64,000 nucleotides of DNA from positions 1 through 64,000 of the forward strand of contig DIWM01000011.1 of NCBI GenBank assembly GCA_002428485.1, written 5' to 3'. Numbering within the stretch: position 1 is the first letter of the stretch; each line of letters starts with the position of its first letter. Below the pieces are notes generated by a model. The model saw only the letters and a program-made list of their open reading frames with translations. It did not search any database and was not told the origin of the DNA. Source of the DNA: Deltaproteobacteria bacterium UBA6106. GTDB lineage: Bacteria; Desulfobacterota; Syntrophorhabdia; Syntrophorhabdales; Syntrophorhabdaceae. The position numbers and the translations under genes were made by a program. Shown in pieces: positions 43,653 to 53,089 of this stretch.

Positions 43653-44959
43653 GCTTCCTCCGGATATTTAGCCAGGCACAGCCCGGCCCATGCGACCGTC
43701 ACCACCGCTATGGGCACGATCTGCCAGATAAACCACACGCCGGCGCAGATGCATGACGCCAGCAAACCATAGAAGGGCAGCCGGCCGGGGCTTTTCCACC
43801 CGCGCCACAAGATATGCCCCAGGGCGGAAAGCAATAGAACAAGCCCGGGGATCCCGGCGGCGAAAAGGATCTCGATGTACTCGTTGTGGGCCTCGAAGTA
43901 AAAACGCTCCGGATATCGTTTTGCCTTATAGTACGCCTCTGCATTGCCGGAGGTGATCTTGTTCGCCGTTGCCAGGAACATGCCTTTGTCCTCGACTTCG
44001 AGATACAGCCTTTTCCGGTCATCAACGAGCAGTTGCGTCGGTGTGCTGAGCAAGGGCACTACCGTGCAGAATTGCCCGTATCCCCATCCGCGAAAAGGTT
44101 TCTGCAGGGCGATGAACGTGCTCTCTTTCCAGGTCTGCACGCGTGAGTTTTTGTGACTCTCCCAGTTGAACGGATCGGCGAACATCACATAACACGCACC
44201 GGCGGCGAGCACGAGAACAACAGCCGCAATGCGCACCGTGACGATTTTAATGCGCCTGGATAAACCATAAAAATAAAAATAACGAGGGCGCGCCGACGAT
44301 AAAAAATAGACAATTCCGACCGCGCCGGCGGCCATCATGCCTGTTGTCGCCTGTGCCATCACGAGCCCCGCCAGCGGGATGGGCGCAAGCCATACCCAGC
44401 GGCGCCGGAAAAACGCGGGCAGGCATACCGCCATGAGAGCAGATGTCTCTCCGACGTTGGTCTGCAAGCCGACGATGGTATGACTCCCCCCGTAGACCGG
44501 CCGGTACCCTATTGTCAGATCGGCCACCTGCAGGACCTGCCATAACACCGTAGCGATCGCGTACAGGCATATGAGATTGTATATCCTTGTGTTTGACACC
44601 GGCACCCGGGACAAAAGATACAGACCTCCGCCGTAAATAACGGCAGTTAGCGCCGCAAGGATCGGGGTCAACGGGTGGGTGTAGAAACATATCGCCGTCC
44701 ATATCAAAAACAGCCCTGCAGGAAGCGACCGCAATAACAATTGCAGCCCGATGGCGGTCACGATTGCATAAGTAAACGTCATATATCTGTCCAGTCTGGT
44801 GTTCCCGCTCGTAGCAAATAAACAGACCCCGGCAAAAAGCGCGATCATCGTCAGGGCATTGATAATACCCCGGGCATTTATAGCGCCGCTCAATTTGTTG
44901 TAAGACCAGGGGGAGATCTTCCTCCCCCATCGTCTTATCTGTCTGTTTACGATGCGCAT
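43649..44959 (-). CDS. O-antigen ligase/polymerase-like membrane protein
   Basis: 436 aa with about ten membrane spans. The C-terminal periplasmic loop carries the Wzy_C/WaaL pattern: RVQTWKESTFIALQKPFRGW, then FEAHNEYIEILFAAGIPGL. Members ligate or polymerise O-antigen or other sugars on lipid carriers. Here it lies inside the head operon, same strand, overlapping the connector gene, so it is likely a prophage-borne serotype-conversion gene (moron). A non-enzymatic structural role is unlikely because of the many spans. Confidence 0.7.
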   Translation of the reverse strand: MRIVNRQIRRWGRKISPWSYNKLSGAINARGIINALTMIALFAGVCLFATSGNTRLDRYMTFTYAIVTAIGLQLLLRSLPAGLFLIWTAICFYTHPLTPILAALTAVIYGGGLYLLSRVPVSNTRIYNLICLYAIATVLWQVLQVADLTIGYRPVYGGSHTIVGLQTNVGETSALMAVCLPAFFRRRWVWLAPIPLAGLVMAQATTGMMAAGAVGIVYFLSSARPRYFYFYGLSRRIKIVTVRIAAVVLVLAAGACYVMFADPFNWESHKNSRVQTWKESTFIALQKPFRGWGYGQFCTVVPLLSTPTQLLVDDRKRLYLEVEDKGMFLATANKITSGNAEAYYKAKRYPERFYFEAHNEYIEILFAAGIPGLVLLLSALGHILWRGWKSPGRLPFYGLLASCICAGVWFIWQIVPIAVVTVAWAGLCLAKYPEEA

Positions 44960-44969
44960 CGTACCGCGC

Positions 44970-45422
44970 CTACTGCCTCTTTACCGGCACGACTACCGTC
45001 AGATCGGTCAGGGACGGGCTGGTGCCTGTCATGTTAAGGATCACGCTGAGCGTGGCCTCATCCGTTATGGACGGCGTTGTGGCCAGCGTACCGTCGGTCA
45101 CTGTGGCGGAGCTTATTATCTGTACAGGTGTCGTCAACAGTGAAGTGCTGCTCGCCTGCAGGTCCACGGTCTGGCTCGCCACGTTCGACGTCCCTGAAAC
45201 CGACCTCGCGAATACCGATACAGAGAGCACCCGGTACGGCCAGGGGACCTTAAACTGGATGGGCGTGACGGTTGACGTGAACGTGCCGCTCACATGGAAT
45301 ACCCATGTTTCATATCCTGTGCTTCCCGTCGACGGGTTATCGGTTGCCGCCTGCACCGGTATGCTAAAGGCGAGCAACGCCAGGATCATCATCATTATCA
45401 AACTTGCCTTGAATCTTTTCAT
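44970..45422 (-). CDS. Secreted protein next to the capsid gene
   Basis: 150 aa. N-terminal Sec signal peptide (MKRFKASLIMMMILALLAFS then IPVQAA). The mature part is small, beta-rich and Ser/Thr-rich (a TSTVTPIQF segment and a repeated pattern of SVTD-like strands). Position right after the capsid gene would suit a decoration or head fibre protein, but the signal peptide argues for export. The 81 bp before it hold an 11 bp direct repeat, GGAGGTTATCC, once in the ribosome site. Confidence 0.55.
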   Translation of the reverse strand: MKRFKASLIMMMILALLAFSIPVQAATDNPSTGSTGYETWVFHVSGTFTSTVTPIQFKVPWPYRVLSVSVFARSVSGTSNVASQTVDLQASSTSLLTTPVQIISSATVTDGTLATTPSITDEATLSVILNMTGTSPSLTDLTVVVPVKRQ

Positions 45423-45503
45423 TGGATAACCTCCTTTTTTTATGCGCGGGGGAGGAAGGGCCGGGGGATAACCTCCGGCCGCCGCCCGTACCCCATGCTG
45501 ATT

Positions 45504-47891
45504 TTACACAACCGACTTGTCAAGGCCGCGGTAATCGATCACCTCGACCTCATATTCATGCCGCATCTTGTACTGGATCTTGTCCGCAACGAACATCTGC
45601 CCCACGAGGGGGTTGTCGGCAACAAAAAGCTCCGGCTCTTTCTGCCCGTTGAGATAGGCGATCTCCATGATCTCCACTTCGCTCTTGTCGGCGATAAGCC
45701 CCCAGTCGTTGGTGTCGGTCGTGAGCGGCAATGTGATGATCCGCTCATGGTTTGCCCCGAACCTTCCCGCGTGCGGGTTGCCGCCCGCCACACCGGGCCA
45801 GGGGGAATTCAGGCCGTATGCTATTGATTCCAGCTCGATGGGTATCCATTCATATAGCGGACGCAGCGCGAGCTTCTTGCTGGAATCCTGTTCGGTCTGG
45901 TTGAACATGGCGGTGAGCCTGTTATAGAGCGTCGCCACGCCGGTTGCGTCATTGGTGAGCGTCACCGCGCCGAGGTTGGCGTGGTCGGCGTGAAATATTG
46001 CCTTGGAATCGCCGTCCCATGTGGCATTGGTGATGATCTTGTTCCAGACTCGCTGTGCCTTGGTCCTTCTTGCCGCGCGGGAGAGGCGGGAAACGAGTGT
46101 CTGGACGCTCTTTATGTCGTCGTTCATGACGACCTTGCGGGTGACCGTCAGGATGACCCCTTTCTGGTTCACCGCGTATGAGATCTCTGCGTCGAGCGGC
46201 ATTGCAATCTCGACGTAATCTGCGGTTTCAGGGTCCACGTCAGGCAGGTCCCCGAAGTAGCCCACCAGGACCGATTCCAGTGTCCGGAAATCGCGGGCGT
46301 TCCGTTCGTAGCTGATGAGCGCGTCCTCCTTGAAATCGATGGCCTTGTAATCCTGGACCATGCGGCGGTATAGCGTGTTGCCGAGGACATAGGTGAAGCT
46401 CGATGTGCTGTATGCCGCGGGGAGGCGCATCATTGACATGAGCTGTTCGCCGATCTTCTGTCCTTCCCTGCTCACGCGGCCCGTGACGTCCCGGTCGCCG
46501 GTGATCTGTTCATAGGCGGCCCTGAGGGATCGCATGGGGCTTACGTTCCTGTGCCGTTCATCGACCTCGACGCCGAAGAGTATGTCCATCGCCGCCTGGA
46601 TCTTCTCGGGCTCTTCGCTGCCGAGCCTTATCATCCCGCCGCCCTCGACCGATCCCGAACCCGTGATCTTGTCGATATACTCCTTTTCGTCTTTGATCGC
46701 CGCCTGGATCTGCTCGCCCGTTACCACCTTGCCGTCAAGGTGTTTTCTGACGCGCAACTGCGAGATCTCCGGGAGGTTGGATTCTTTCAGCGCGTCCTTG
46801 AGCGAAAGCCCTGCTGCGAGGATCTTTGTCTCCTTCAGTATGTCCTCTGCCGACGTATCGCTCATGTTCGCGATGAGGTCCTTCATCGCCGCCGTCACCT
46901 GCGAGACAACCTCGGCCCCTGTCCCTGCCGGGACGATCGCCGATGTGAGGAGCTCCGTCACCTCGTCTTCCGTTACTGTTTTGTCCGTTACTTTTGCCTC
47001 AATGGTCGCATAGAGGTCAGGCCTCTGCGCCTTCAAGGCAGCCAATAATTTGTTCAGCATCTCTGCCTCCTTTTGGCCTGCCTTAGCGGCTGCGGCCATT
47101 CTCAAGAATTTTCCCCCTCCTATGGGGTCGTACACTACATCAACGGAGTCGACCTTGACGATCTCCTCCACCTTTTTTGGTCCGGATGCCCCGGCCATTG
47201 TCGTCCTTGCCATGACATCATGAGACAGGCCGACGATGTCCTTCTTGCCCCGGTCCCATGCGTCGGCGATCATGTCCCTCAGCCATTGCGAGCTTTTCAG
47301 GATATTGAAGGTGCCCTCCAGCCCGGTCGCGTTCGGCTTCACATCTGATATCCAGCCGGCGAGATCCCGCACGGACTTGCCGTAAGGATTTGCCGGGTCG
47401 TCGTGCTGCCCCTGCGTGAGGGCAAAAACCCGGGCGCCCTCGTATATGGGAGCGGCAGCGTGGAGAACCGCCAGCGGGTATTCTGCGCGGCCCTGTTTAT
47501 CGGTGCCAGCCTCGACGATCTGCACGATCCACTTCCAGCCATAATCCTGAGCCTTTGGTTCCCCTACGGCGGCAAAGAAGCGGCCCGATGATTGGATCGC
47601 GACATAATCGACCTGCTTTCGCACCTTCGACATATCGCCGGTTACGACCTTGCCGTTCTCGTCGATGGTATAGGGCACTTCATAGAGTTGGCCTGCGTCA
47701 TCGGATATAATGCAGTGGTCGGTATAGACATCCACAACGTCACCCCTGGAATTGGGGAACGCCGCCGTAAATGACTCGCAAAGGGCGCGGCGGATCTCGT
47801 TGAAGCTCATGGCAGTTTTTAATACATCGGTCGGGTCGTTCCCGCCGCCGGCAGCCAGCAACCGTGTGAGGTTATTTCCCTTTTTTCCCAT
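45504..47891 (-). CDS. Capsid maturation protease-major capsid fusion (Mu-type)
   Basis: 795 aa. The N-terminal 270 residues resemble the Mu GpI-type head protease/scaffold (VLHAAAPIYEGARVFALTQG, SHDVMARTTMAG, VDSVDVVYDP). About 290-430 is helical and charged (scaffold-like). From about 440 the Mu GpT-type major head subunit begins: VDERHRNVSPMRSLRAAYEQ, then RRMVQDYKAIDF and SRLSRAARRTKAQRVWNKII. In Mu these are separate genes; here they are one reading frame. Confidence 0.75.
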   Translation of the reverse strand: MGKKGNNLTRLLAAGGGNDPTDVLKTAMSFNEIRRALCESFTAAFPNSRGDVVDVYTDHCIISDDAGQLYEVPYTIDENGKVVTGDMSKVRKQVDYVAIQSSGRFFAAVGEPKAQDYGWKWIVQIVEAGTDKQGRAEYPLAVLHAAAPIYEGARVFALTQGQHDDPANPYGKSVRDLAGWISDVKPNATGLEGTFNILKSSQWLRDMIADAWDRGKKDIVGLSHDVMARTTMAGASGPKKVEEIVKVDSVDVVYDPIGGGKFLRMAAAAKAGQKEAEMLNKLLAALKAQRPDLYATIEAKVTDKTVTEDEVTELLTSAIVPAGTGAEVVSQVTAAMKDLIANMSDTSAEDILKETKILAAGLSLKDALKESNLPEISQLRVRKHLDGKVVTGEQIQAAIKDEKEYIDKITGSGSVEGGGMIRLGSEEPEKIQAAMDILFGVEVDERHRNVSPMRSLRAAYEQITGDRDVTGRVSREGQKIGEQLMSMMRLPAAYSTSSFTYVLGNTLYRRMVQDYKAIDFKEDALISYERNARDFRTLESVLVGYFGDLPDVDPETADYVEIAMPLDAEISYAVNQKGVILTVTRKVVMNDDIKSVQTLVSRLSRAARRTKAQRVWNKIITNATWDGDSKAIFHADHANLGAVTLTNDATGVATLYNRLTAMFNQTEQDSSKKLALRPLYEWIPIELESIAYGLNSPWPGVAGGNPHAGRFGANHERIITLPLTTDTNDWGLIADKSEVEIMEIAYLNGQKEPELFVADNPLVGQMFVADKIQYKMRHEYEVEVIDYRGLDKSVV

Positions 47892-48135
47892 TGTCCTCTT
47901 TGCCTCCCTCTCCTCCGCTTTTCTGCGGGGTCTTGGAAACGTCGTATTTCCGGCCGTCCGCCGTCACAATGTGGAACGTGTTGCCATCGTCGCGCTCGGC
48001 GATGATATCCTTGACATCGAGGGGCCGCTCGACAGGGAAGTATCTATTCCTTTTCTGCCCGTCCTTGACGACTTCCTTTTTCTCTGACGTCCTGAATATC
48101 AAACCTTCCAGGTGTTTCTGTTCTACTCTTGCCAT
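47872..48135 (-). CDS. Small phage protein upstream of capsid
   Basis: 87 aa, basic, with a beta-rich core (a VEQKHLEGLIFR... segment, TFHIVTADGRKYDV). Overlaps the protease-capsid gene by 20 bp. Strong ribosome site AGGAGG. Not recognised. Confidence 0.55.
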   Translation of the reverse strand: MARVEQKHLEGLIFRTSEKKEVVKDGQKRNRYFPVERPLDVKDIIAERDDGNTFHIVTADGRKYDVSKTPQKSGGEGGKEDNGKKGK

Positions 48136-48174
48136 GATCTGTTACCTCCTTTTTTATAGTTATCTGTCCCACAT

Positions 48175-48975
48175 CTACTGCCAGTTTGCGTGATACGGCA
48201 CGTGGTCGCATCCGCAGTTTATCGTCTCCGCTATCGGCGCCGCCGGATCGCGCGGGAACATCATGGGGATACCTCCCACCATAAACGGCTCGCTGACGGG
48301 GACGTGCTTCCCGTGCATCGCAAGATGGGCGGGCCTCGGCTTCGCCGGATGCCCCGCGTGGATCCATTGCTTTTCCAGCCCTGGTACATATTCCGATGCA
48401 AGGTCCATCCTGAGCTGCGCGGCCTCGGAGAATATCCTCCCCATCTCTGTCTGTGTTATGGCCTCCGCCCTGCGCGATATATCCGCGAACCTGCCCGAAT
48501 CTATTGATTCGCCGATCGCCTTCGCGACCTCCTGCGGGGTCTTGTTGCCGACGATACCGAGCGTCAGCTCTCCCTTGATCTTGTACCAGGCGTCGCTGAA
48601 AAGACTTTCCAGGTACCCGCTGGAATATTCTTTCAGCGAATCGAGGAGCGATGTCGGCAGGTGATAGCCGGTATAGATACCGTTGACGGCAAGCGGGGCG
48701 TCGACGAGCGCCTTGCCGTGGTCCCATGCCCGGTCGAGCAGGCCGGCCAGTTCTGTGCTGGCTTTGCCCGAATAGACGGCGATCTGGCTCTCAAGAGAAT
48801 TAAGCGTCTGTTTCAGGTGATGGGCGTCCCATGTACCGAGGGCGGCCTTGCCGAGCTCGGCCTGCACCTGGCCGTGGAGATCTTCGAGGATCCTGAGCAT
48901 CGATTCCGTGCCGCTGATGATGTCCCGATCCTTCGCTTTAAGGGCATTCTTTATCGTCTGGGTCACTTTTGCCAT
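48175..48975 (-). CDS. Mu F-like minor head protein
   Basis: 266 aa. The conserved MuF/SPP1 gp7 block is at residues about 160-235: AEAITQTEMGRIFSEAAQLR, then KQWIHAGHPAKPRPAHLAMHG and GCDHVPY near the end. Minor head or connector protein needed for capsid assembly; follows the portal by one small gene. Confidence 0.8.
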   Translation of the reverse strand: MAKVTQTIKNALKAKDRDIISGTESMLRILEDLHGQVQAELGKAALGTWDAHHLKQTLNSLESQIAVYSGKASTELAGLLDRAWDHGKALVDAPLAVNGIYTGYHLPTSLLDSLKEYSSGYLESLFSDAWYKIKGELTLGIVGNKTPQEVAKAIGESIDSGRFADISRRAEAITQTEMGRIFSEAAQLRMDLASEYVPGLEKQWIHAGHPAKPRPAHLAMHGKHVPVSEPFMVGGIPMMFPRDPAAPIAETINCGCDHVPYHANWQ

Positions 48976-49140
48976 CTAAGCAACCCCCCATATCCCTTGT
49001 ACAATCGCGCTTGACATGTTTATAACACCTGTCACGGGGATTATTAGGGGTTTTGCCTGGGTCGGAGGCGTCGCGTTGAAAAAACCCCCTGTTTTTGCTA
49101 TCGGGGAAATCGTGGTGATCCGGCTGCCTCGATCACTCAT
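48976..49140 (-). CDS. Small 54-aa protein between portal and MuF
   Basis: Starts MSDRGSRITTISPIAKTGGF; rich in Ala, Pro and Ile. ATG overlaps the portal stop by 8 nt and its stop codon is directly followed by the MuF ATG, so it is fully tiled into the operon. Not recognised, but the perfect fit makes it likely real. Confidence 0.65.
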   Translation of the reverse strand: MSDRGSRITTISPIAKTGGFFNATPPTQAKPLIIPVTGVINMSSAIVQGIWGVA

Positions 49141-50596
49141 TGGTCACAACCTCCAGGGGCGGCCTTTTGTTGTCCCCTCGCTTCAGGTAATCCTCGTACC
49201 CTTTTGTCGTTTCCTGCTCCTCCACTGTTTTTTTGATCTCCTCGAAATTCATCTCCACGCCGGTGAAGCTCACGATGCTCGCAAAGAGCTTCCTGGCCGT
49301 ATCCTTATCTACCCAGCCCTGTATCTCTGCGGTGACGACCGCCGTGGCCATCTGCTGTGCGGAGGTCGCCAGCTTGGATATATCTTTTGTGCCCATCTCC
49401 GGGGTGATGATCGAGAATGCGGCCTCCTCGTCGCTGACGTTGAGATACCGCGCCTTCCTGGCCTGGCGTATCTGGTAACCCAGCATGTCTGCCATGATAT
49501 ATCTCACGGTGAGCTGCTTCTGACTCAGGATCTTCACCGCCGGCCTGTCCATCTCGGACGCGGTGCCGCGGTTCACGTCGCCCCCGCCGCCGTACCAGTG
49601 CTCCGGGATGCCGAAGCGGCCGAGGATGTGGTTGCGGAATATCCTCGCCCCCGTTTCCGCGTCTTCCGCCTTGAGGTCCGGCGTGACGGCGTCGAGTGTC
49701 ACCTTCTCGTTGTGCCCGTAGGCGGAGCCGCTCTTCTTGGTGAAATTTTTAAGATGCTCTTTGATGTCCTCGGCTTTCCCGCCTTCGATCTTCAGGTCCC
49801 AGATGAACGAATTGAACTGCGGCCACTTATCGCTGTAGTCAAAGAGGAACTGTTCGTAGACGTCGAGCCAGTCAGCCACGGGGAGCAACGCAGATCTGCC
49901 ACGCGGCGAGTTCGTCACGTTGTTGATGGACCAGAAAAAGCATTCTCCGTCAATGAGCTGGTTTCTGATCTGCCGGGCGGCAGGAGAGAGGACGTGCTCC
50001 GCCTCATCCGGGAGGATCGTCCTGTAACGTTTTGGATCGGCCTTGTAGACCGTGCCTCCTATATTACCGATCCATTCTTTTGTCAGAACGCCAATAATCA
50101 TCCGGACGTTCTCAGGATCGGTGATCACCTGGTCGATATACGCCGGGTCGACGTACCCGACTCTCACGCGGCCGGTCTGCTTCGCGGTAAAGGCCGGAAA
50201 GCACAGCTCGCCGAATGTCTGCAGCTCGTTCACGTGCTTCGGAAAATAAAGCGGCATACGGTTCACGGGGTCGTTCCAGAATCCATCGAGCACGGCCTGG
50301 ACTTGCTTATTTTTTGATTCGTAGGGCATGCCTTCCGCGAGGATAAAGGCGGTCGTTATATCGACGAGCCAGCCGGCGAGGGGGTTTGTCTCGACGAGCC
50401 AGAAGGCGATCTCCATCATGCGGTCCTGCGTGACCGGAAGGAGATCCCGCTCGGCATTGCCTGTAAGCTTCCGCCATTGGATGTCCTCTATAGTCGGAGC
50501 GGACAGCGACGATGATGCGGCAGTCAGGCGGTCGGCGCCGAGATCATACATCTTCTTGCCGAAGAGCTTTTGTGTTGCCCACTCTTTTAGTTTCAT
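49133..50596 (-). CDS. Phage portal protein
   Basis: 487 aa. Residues RFGIPEHWYGGGGDVNRGTA, ISTF-like helix AQQMATAVVTAEI and overall length and position after TerL fit the portal ring through which DNA enters the head. Overlaps the terminase stop by 4 bp. Confidence 0.8.
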   Translation of the reverse strand: MKLKEWATQKLFGKKMYDLGADRLTAASSSLSAPTIEDIQWRKLTGNAERDLLPVTQDRMMEIAFWLVETNPLAGWLVDITTAFILAEGMPYESKNKQVQAVLDGFWNDPVNRMPLYFPKHVNELQTFGELCFPAFTAKQTGRVRVGYVDPAYIDQVITDPENVRMIIGVLTKEWIGNIGGTVYKADPKRYRTILPDEAEHVLSPAARQIRNQLIDGECFFWSINNVTNSPRGRSALLPVADWLDVYEQFLFDYSDKWPQFNSFIWDLKIEGGKAEDIKEHLKNFTKKSGSAYGHNEKVTLDAVTPDLKAEDAETGARIFRNHILGRFGIPEHWYGGGGDVNRGTASEMDRPAVKILSQKQLTVRYIMADMLGYQIRQARKARYLNVSDEEAAFSIITPEMGTKDISKLATSAQQMATAVVTAEIQGWVDKDTARKLFASIVSFTGVEMNFEEIKKTVEEQETTKGYEDYLKRGDNKRPPLEVVTNE

Positions 50597-52287
50597 GCGG
50601 CTCTCCTCCTGCTGTAATGGTCGCGGATCCTGATGCGTTCCCGCCCGGGGCGGTCTGCATGGTAGTCGTCCTCTTTTGTCTCGCTCGATGAGCCGGCCGC
50701 CGCGACCATCTTCCCCTCCAGGAGCCGTTTGAGCATCTCCGCTCCATCGGGGCCGTCGTCATGGCCGCCCTTGCCTTTCGGGCGATAGTAGATGAATTGT
50801 CTGATCAGCTCGCCCATACCGTGACGCTTAAACCTCATCCAGCCGTTTTTTATCCAGGGCTGAAGGGTAATGATGCGGAGGTCCTTGTCCACATTCGGTC
50901 TGTCGCCCTTGACGTTGATCGTGAGACCGCGGTCGTGTGCCTCCTTCTCGAAGGTGTCCTTAAAGTATTCCTGGAACTGCACCTCCTCGATAACCACCTC
51001 ATCAAAGGGATCGCGCTTGTGGTGTTCGAGCGTATCGTCGATGATCTTGTCGGGGTGCCGTTTCTCGATGTCGCCCACGGTGAGATAGATGATCTTGTCC
51101 TTCATCCTGCCCGCGACGATCGCCGAGGGATCGTTGTGCTTTGATTTCTTGCCCAGGGACGGATCGATGGCGCATCCCTGCGGGATACCGGCAAGGTCTA
51201 CCTCGTCGTCATCCCAGTACTGGATCCACTCCTCCAGGAATACGGCATCCTCCGGGTTAATAGGCTCGTTCTGTTTCTCCGAGTTGAAATACGCAGGCCC
51301 CTCGGAGATATACATCTTCATCAGGTAATAGTACGGCTCGCGCTCCGGCCAGAGGACCTCGGTGTTCGCGAGCATCTCTTTTTCGTTCGCCTTGAAGAAG
51401 GCGTCGGCCTGCTCCTCGGCCTCTTCCTTGGTCACGGTGACATCGGTGAAGAGGGCCTCCCAGTGCTCCCAGAGCTTTGCCTTTGACCAGCTCAAAATGG
51501 ATTTGAATTTTCTCCCCTTCCAGCCGGGTTTGCGGAGCAGGTTCGCCAGGAGGGAATCGTAATGCAGGATCGTACCGACGACGATATAGACCGTATCGGG
51601 CTGTCCTATCTTCATGAGGGCCTTGAAGAACCACCGTTCCAGCTTTTTCCGCTGGTCAGGGGACTCGACCGACTCGTCCGATTCCAGGTCGTCGCAGATA
51701 ACGAGATCGGGCCGTTTGCTGCCGTGGCGCATACCGCGGAGCTTCTGCCCCGCGCCGATACCCCGGATCTTTATGCCGTTCCGGGTAATGATCGCATCGA
51801 CGCGCCAGACCGGTCCCTCCCCACAGAGGTCCGGGAAGTCCTGCCTGAGCCGCTCGTTCGTCTCTATCTCCGCCTTGATGAAGCTGATAAAGTCCTGCGA
51901 CTGGAGGGCGGTCTCGGAAACGATCAAGGGAAACCTGCGGTATTTGTATGCCGCGCACCATACGGGCAGGATCAGCGTCCGCCAGGTGGATTTTGCATTG
52001 CCGCGGGGCGCTGCGTCCGCTTCGCGGTCCCCTTCGCCTGTATCGATGGCCCTGAAGATCATCGCCGGGTCCCGCTCGCAGAAATAGCGGTGGAGCGCGG
52101 AGGACGGCAGATCGATATAGTGCGGGAAATATGTCCTGGCAAAGAATTCGAGGTCGGTCCGCCCGCGGGCAATACGCTTGGCCTGCGCTTTTTTATCATC
52201 CGGGAACGGCTTTGCCTTTGCCTGGATGAGGTTTCGCAGAACCTCTATCTCTTTGTCGAATTTCCTGTCAGTCACGTTAAGCGGCAT
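50593..52287 (-). CDS. Terminase large subunit
   Basis: 564 aa from MPLNVTDRKFDKE, preceded by AAAGGA; the longer upstream frame would run into the small subunit gene. ATPase Walker A-like APRGNAKSTW (about 93-102), Walker B PDLVICDDLES, and nuclease acidic residues in GCAIDPSLG and the C-terminal half. Packages DNA into the prohead. Confidence 0.88.
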   Translation of the reverse strand: MPLNVTDRKFDKEIEVLRNLIQAKAKPFPDDKKAQAKRIARGRTDLEFFARTYFPHYIDLPSSALHRYFCERDPAMIFRAIDTGEGDREADAAPRGNAKSTWRTLILPVWCAAYKYRRFPLIVSETALQSQDFISFIKAEIETNERLRQDFPDLCGEGPVWRVDAIITRNGIKIRGIGAGQKLRGMRHGSKRPDLVICDDLESDESVESPDQRKKLERWFFKALMKIGQPDTVYIVVGTILHYDSLLANLLRKPGWKGRKFKSILSWSKAKLWEHWEALFTDVTVTKEEAEEQADAFFKANEKEMLANTEVLWPEREPYYYLMKMYISEGPAYFNSEKQNEPINPEDAVFLEEWIQYWDDDEVDLAGIPQGCAIDPSLGKKSKHNDPSAIVAGRMKDKIIYLTVGDIEKRHPDKIIDDTLEHHKRDPFDEVVIEEVQFQEYFKDTFEKEAHDRGLTINVKGDRPNVDKDLRIITLQPWIKNGWMRFKRHGMGELIRQFIYYRPKGKGGHDDGPDGAEMLKRLLEGKMVAAAGSSSETKEDDYHADRPGRERIRIRDHYSRRRAA

Positions 52288-52789
52288 ATTTTTCCTTTGC
52301 AAACTGTATAAAATCATCAAAGTTCTTTTCTATGACCCCGACCGAGTCAGGGTCGTTCTTACTGAGCCAGTCTATGAGGTCCCGCATAAAGCCCAGGAAG
52401 AGCGTCGATTTGTACGCCCCCGTCTTTGCCTTGATCTCCGATATCGACTTAATGATGCCGGTATAGGCGAACATCGCCTGGTTATCGACGACGTTGTCCC
52501 CCAGCGTCGCAAAGTACTTTTCGTAACGTTCCCTCACCGCATCGAGGCTGGTGATCGCCTTCGCGTCGTGGTTTTCCATGGCCTCTTTCCCTTTTTGCTC
52601 CTCGGCTTCAGCCCGGGCTGCGCGATCCTTCCAGTTGTATTTTTCTATCCAGGCATAGAGCGTCGGCTTGGTGATGAAGTAACCCTTCTTCGACAGCGAC
52701 CGCATTGTTCGCTCTATGTTTTGTCCGCACTCCCGCCAGGTCTTATATGCATCTTCGCGGGTATCGGTCTGATAACTCTTGTTTGCCAT
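52277..52789 (-). CDS. Terminase small subunit (DUF1804-like)
   Basis: 170 aa. N-terminal HTH (NIERTMRSLSKKGYFITKPT LYAWIEKY) then a helical oligomerisation part. DNA-recognition subunit; overlaps TerL by 11 bp and follows the winged-helix gene after 1 bp, as in Mu-like phages. Confidence 0.7.
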   Translation of the reverse strand: MANKSYQTDTREDAYKTWRECGQNIERTMRSLSKKGYFITKPTLYAWIEKYNWKDRAARAEAEEQKGKEAMENHDAKAITSLDAVRERYEKYFATLGDNVVDNQAMFAYTGIIKSISEIKAKTGAYKSTLFLGFMRDLIDWLSKNDPDSVGVIEKNFDDFIQFAKEKYAA

Positions 52790-53089
52790 CTAAAACCTCG
52801 TATCCACGCCGACGTCCTTCGTAAAACCGTCGAGGACATCGAGACCCTGCGGGGTTATGGTGACCATCTCGATCCTCACGCCGGTAGATTCCCGCGTTTC
52901 CCGGCAGACAAACGCCTTCCCTGAGAGATAGACGATATGGCTCTCCAGTTCCTCCTCCGTGATCGTGTACCGGAGATCGTCAAGGAGAAAATGCAGGACC
53001 TTGAAATCAACGGGCCCGGGGTGCTGGTGTGCAAGGAGCTTCAGGATCGCCCCTCTGATCCTTCTGTACTTTTCTTTTTTAGCCTCCAT
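52790..53089 (-). CDS. Winged-helix protein upstream of terminase
   Basis: 99 aa. Winged-helix pattern (RIRGAILKLLAHQHPG ... DLRYTITEEELESHIVYLSG ... VTITPQGLDVLDG). Similar small genes stand before the terminase in Mu-like phages. Function unclear. Confidence 0.6.
   Translation of the reverse strand: MEAKKEKYRRIRGAILKLLAHQHPGPVDFKVLHFLLDDLRYTITEEELESHIVYLSGKAFVCRETRESTGVRIEMVTITPQGLDVLDGFTKDVGVDTRF

Noticed and set aside
49016..50317. A 433-codon frame antisense to the portal gene
   Set aside because: GC-rich antisense shadow; no ribosome site or family pattern, and the portal frame has clear conserved blocks.
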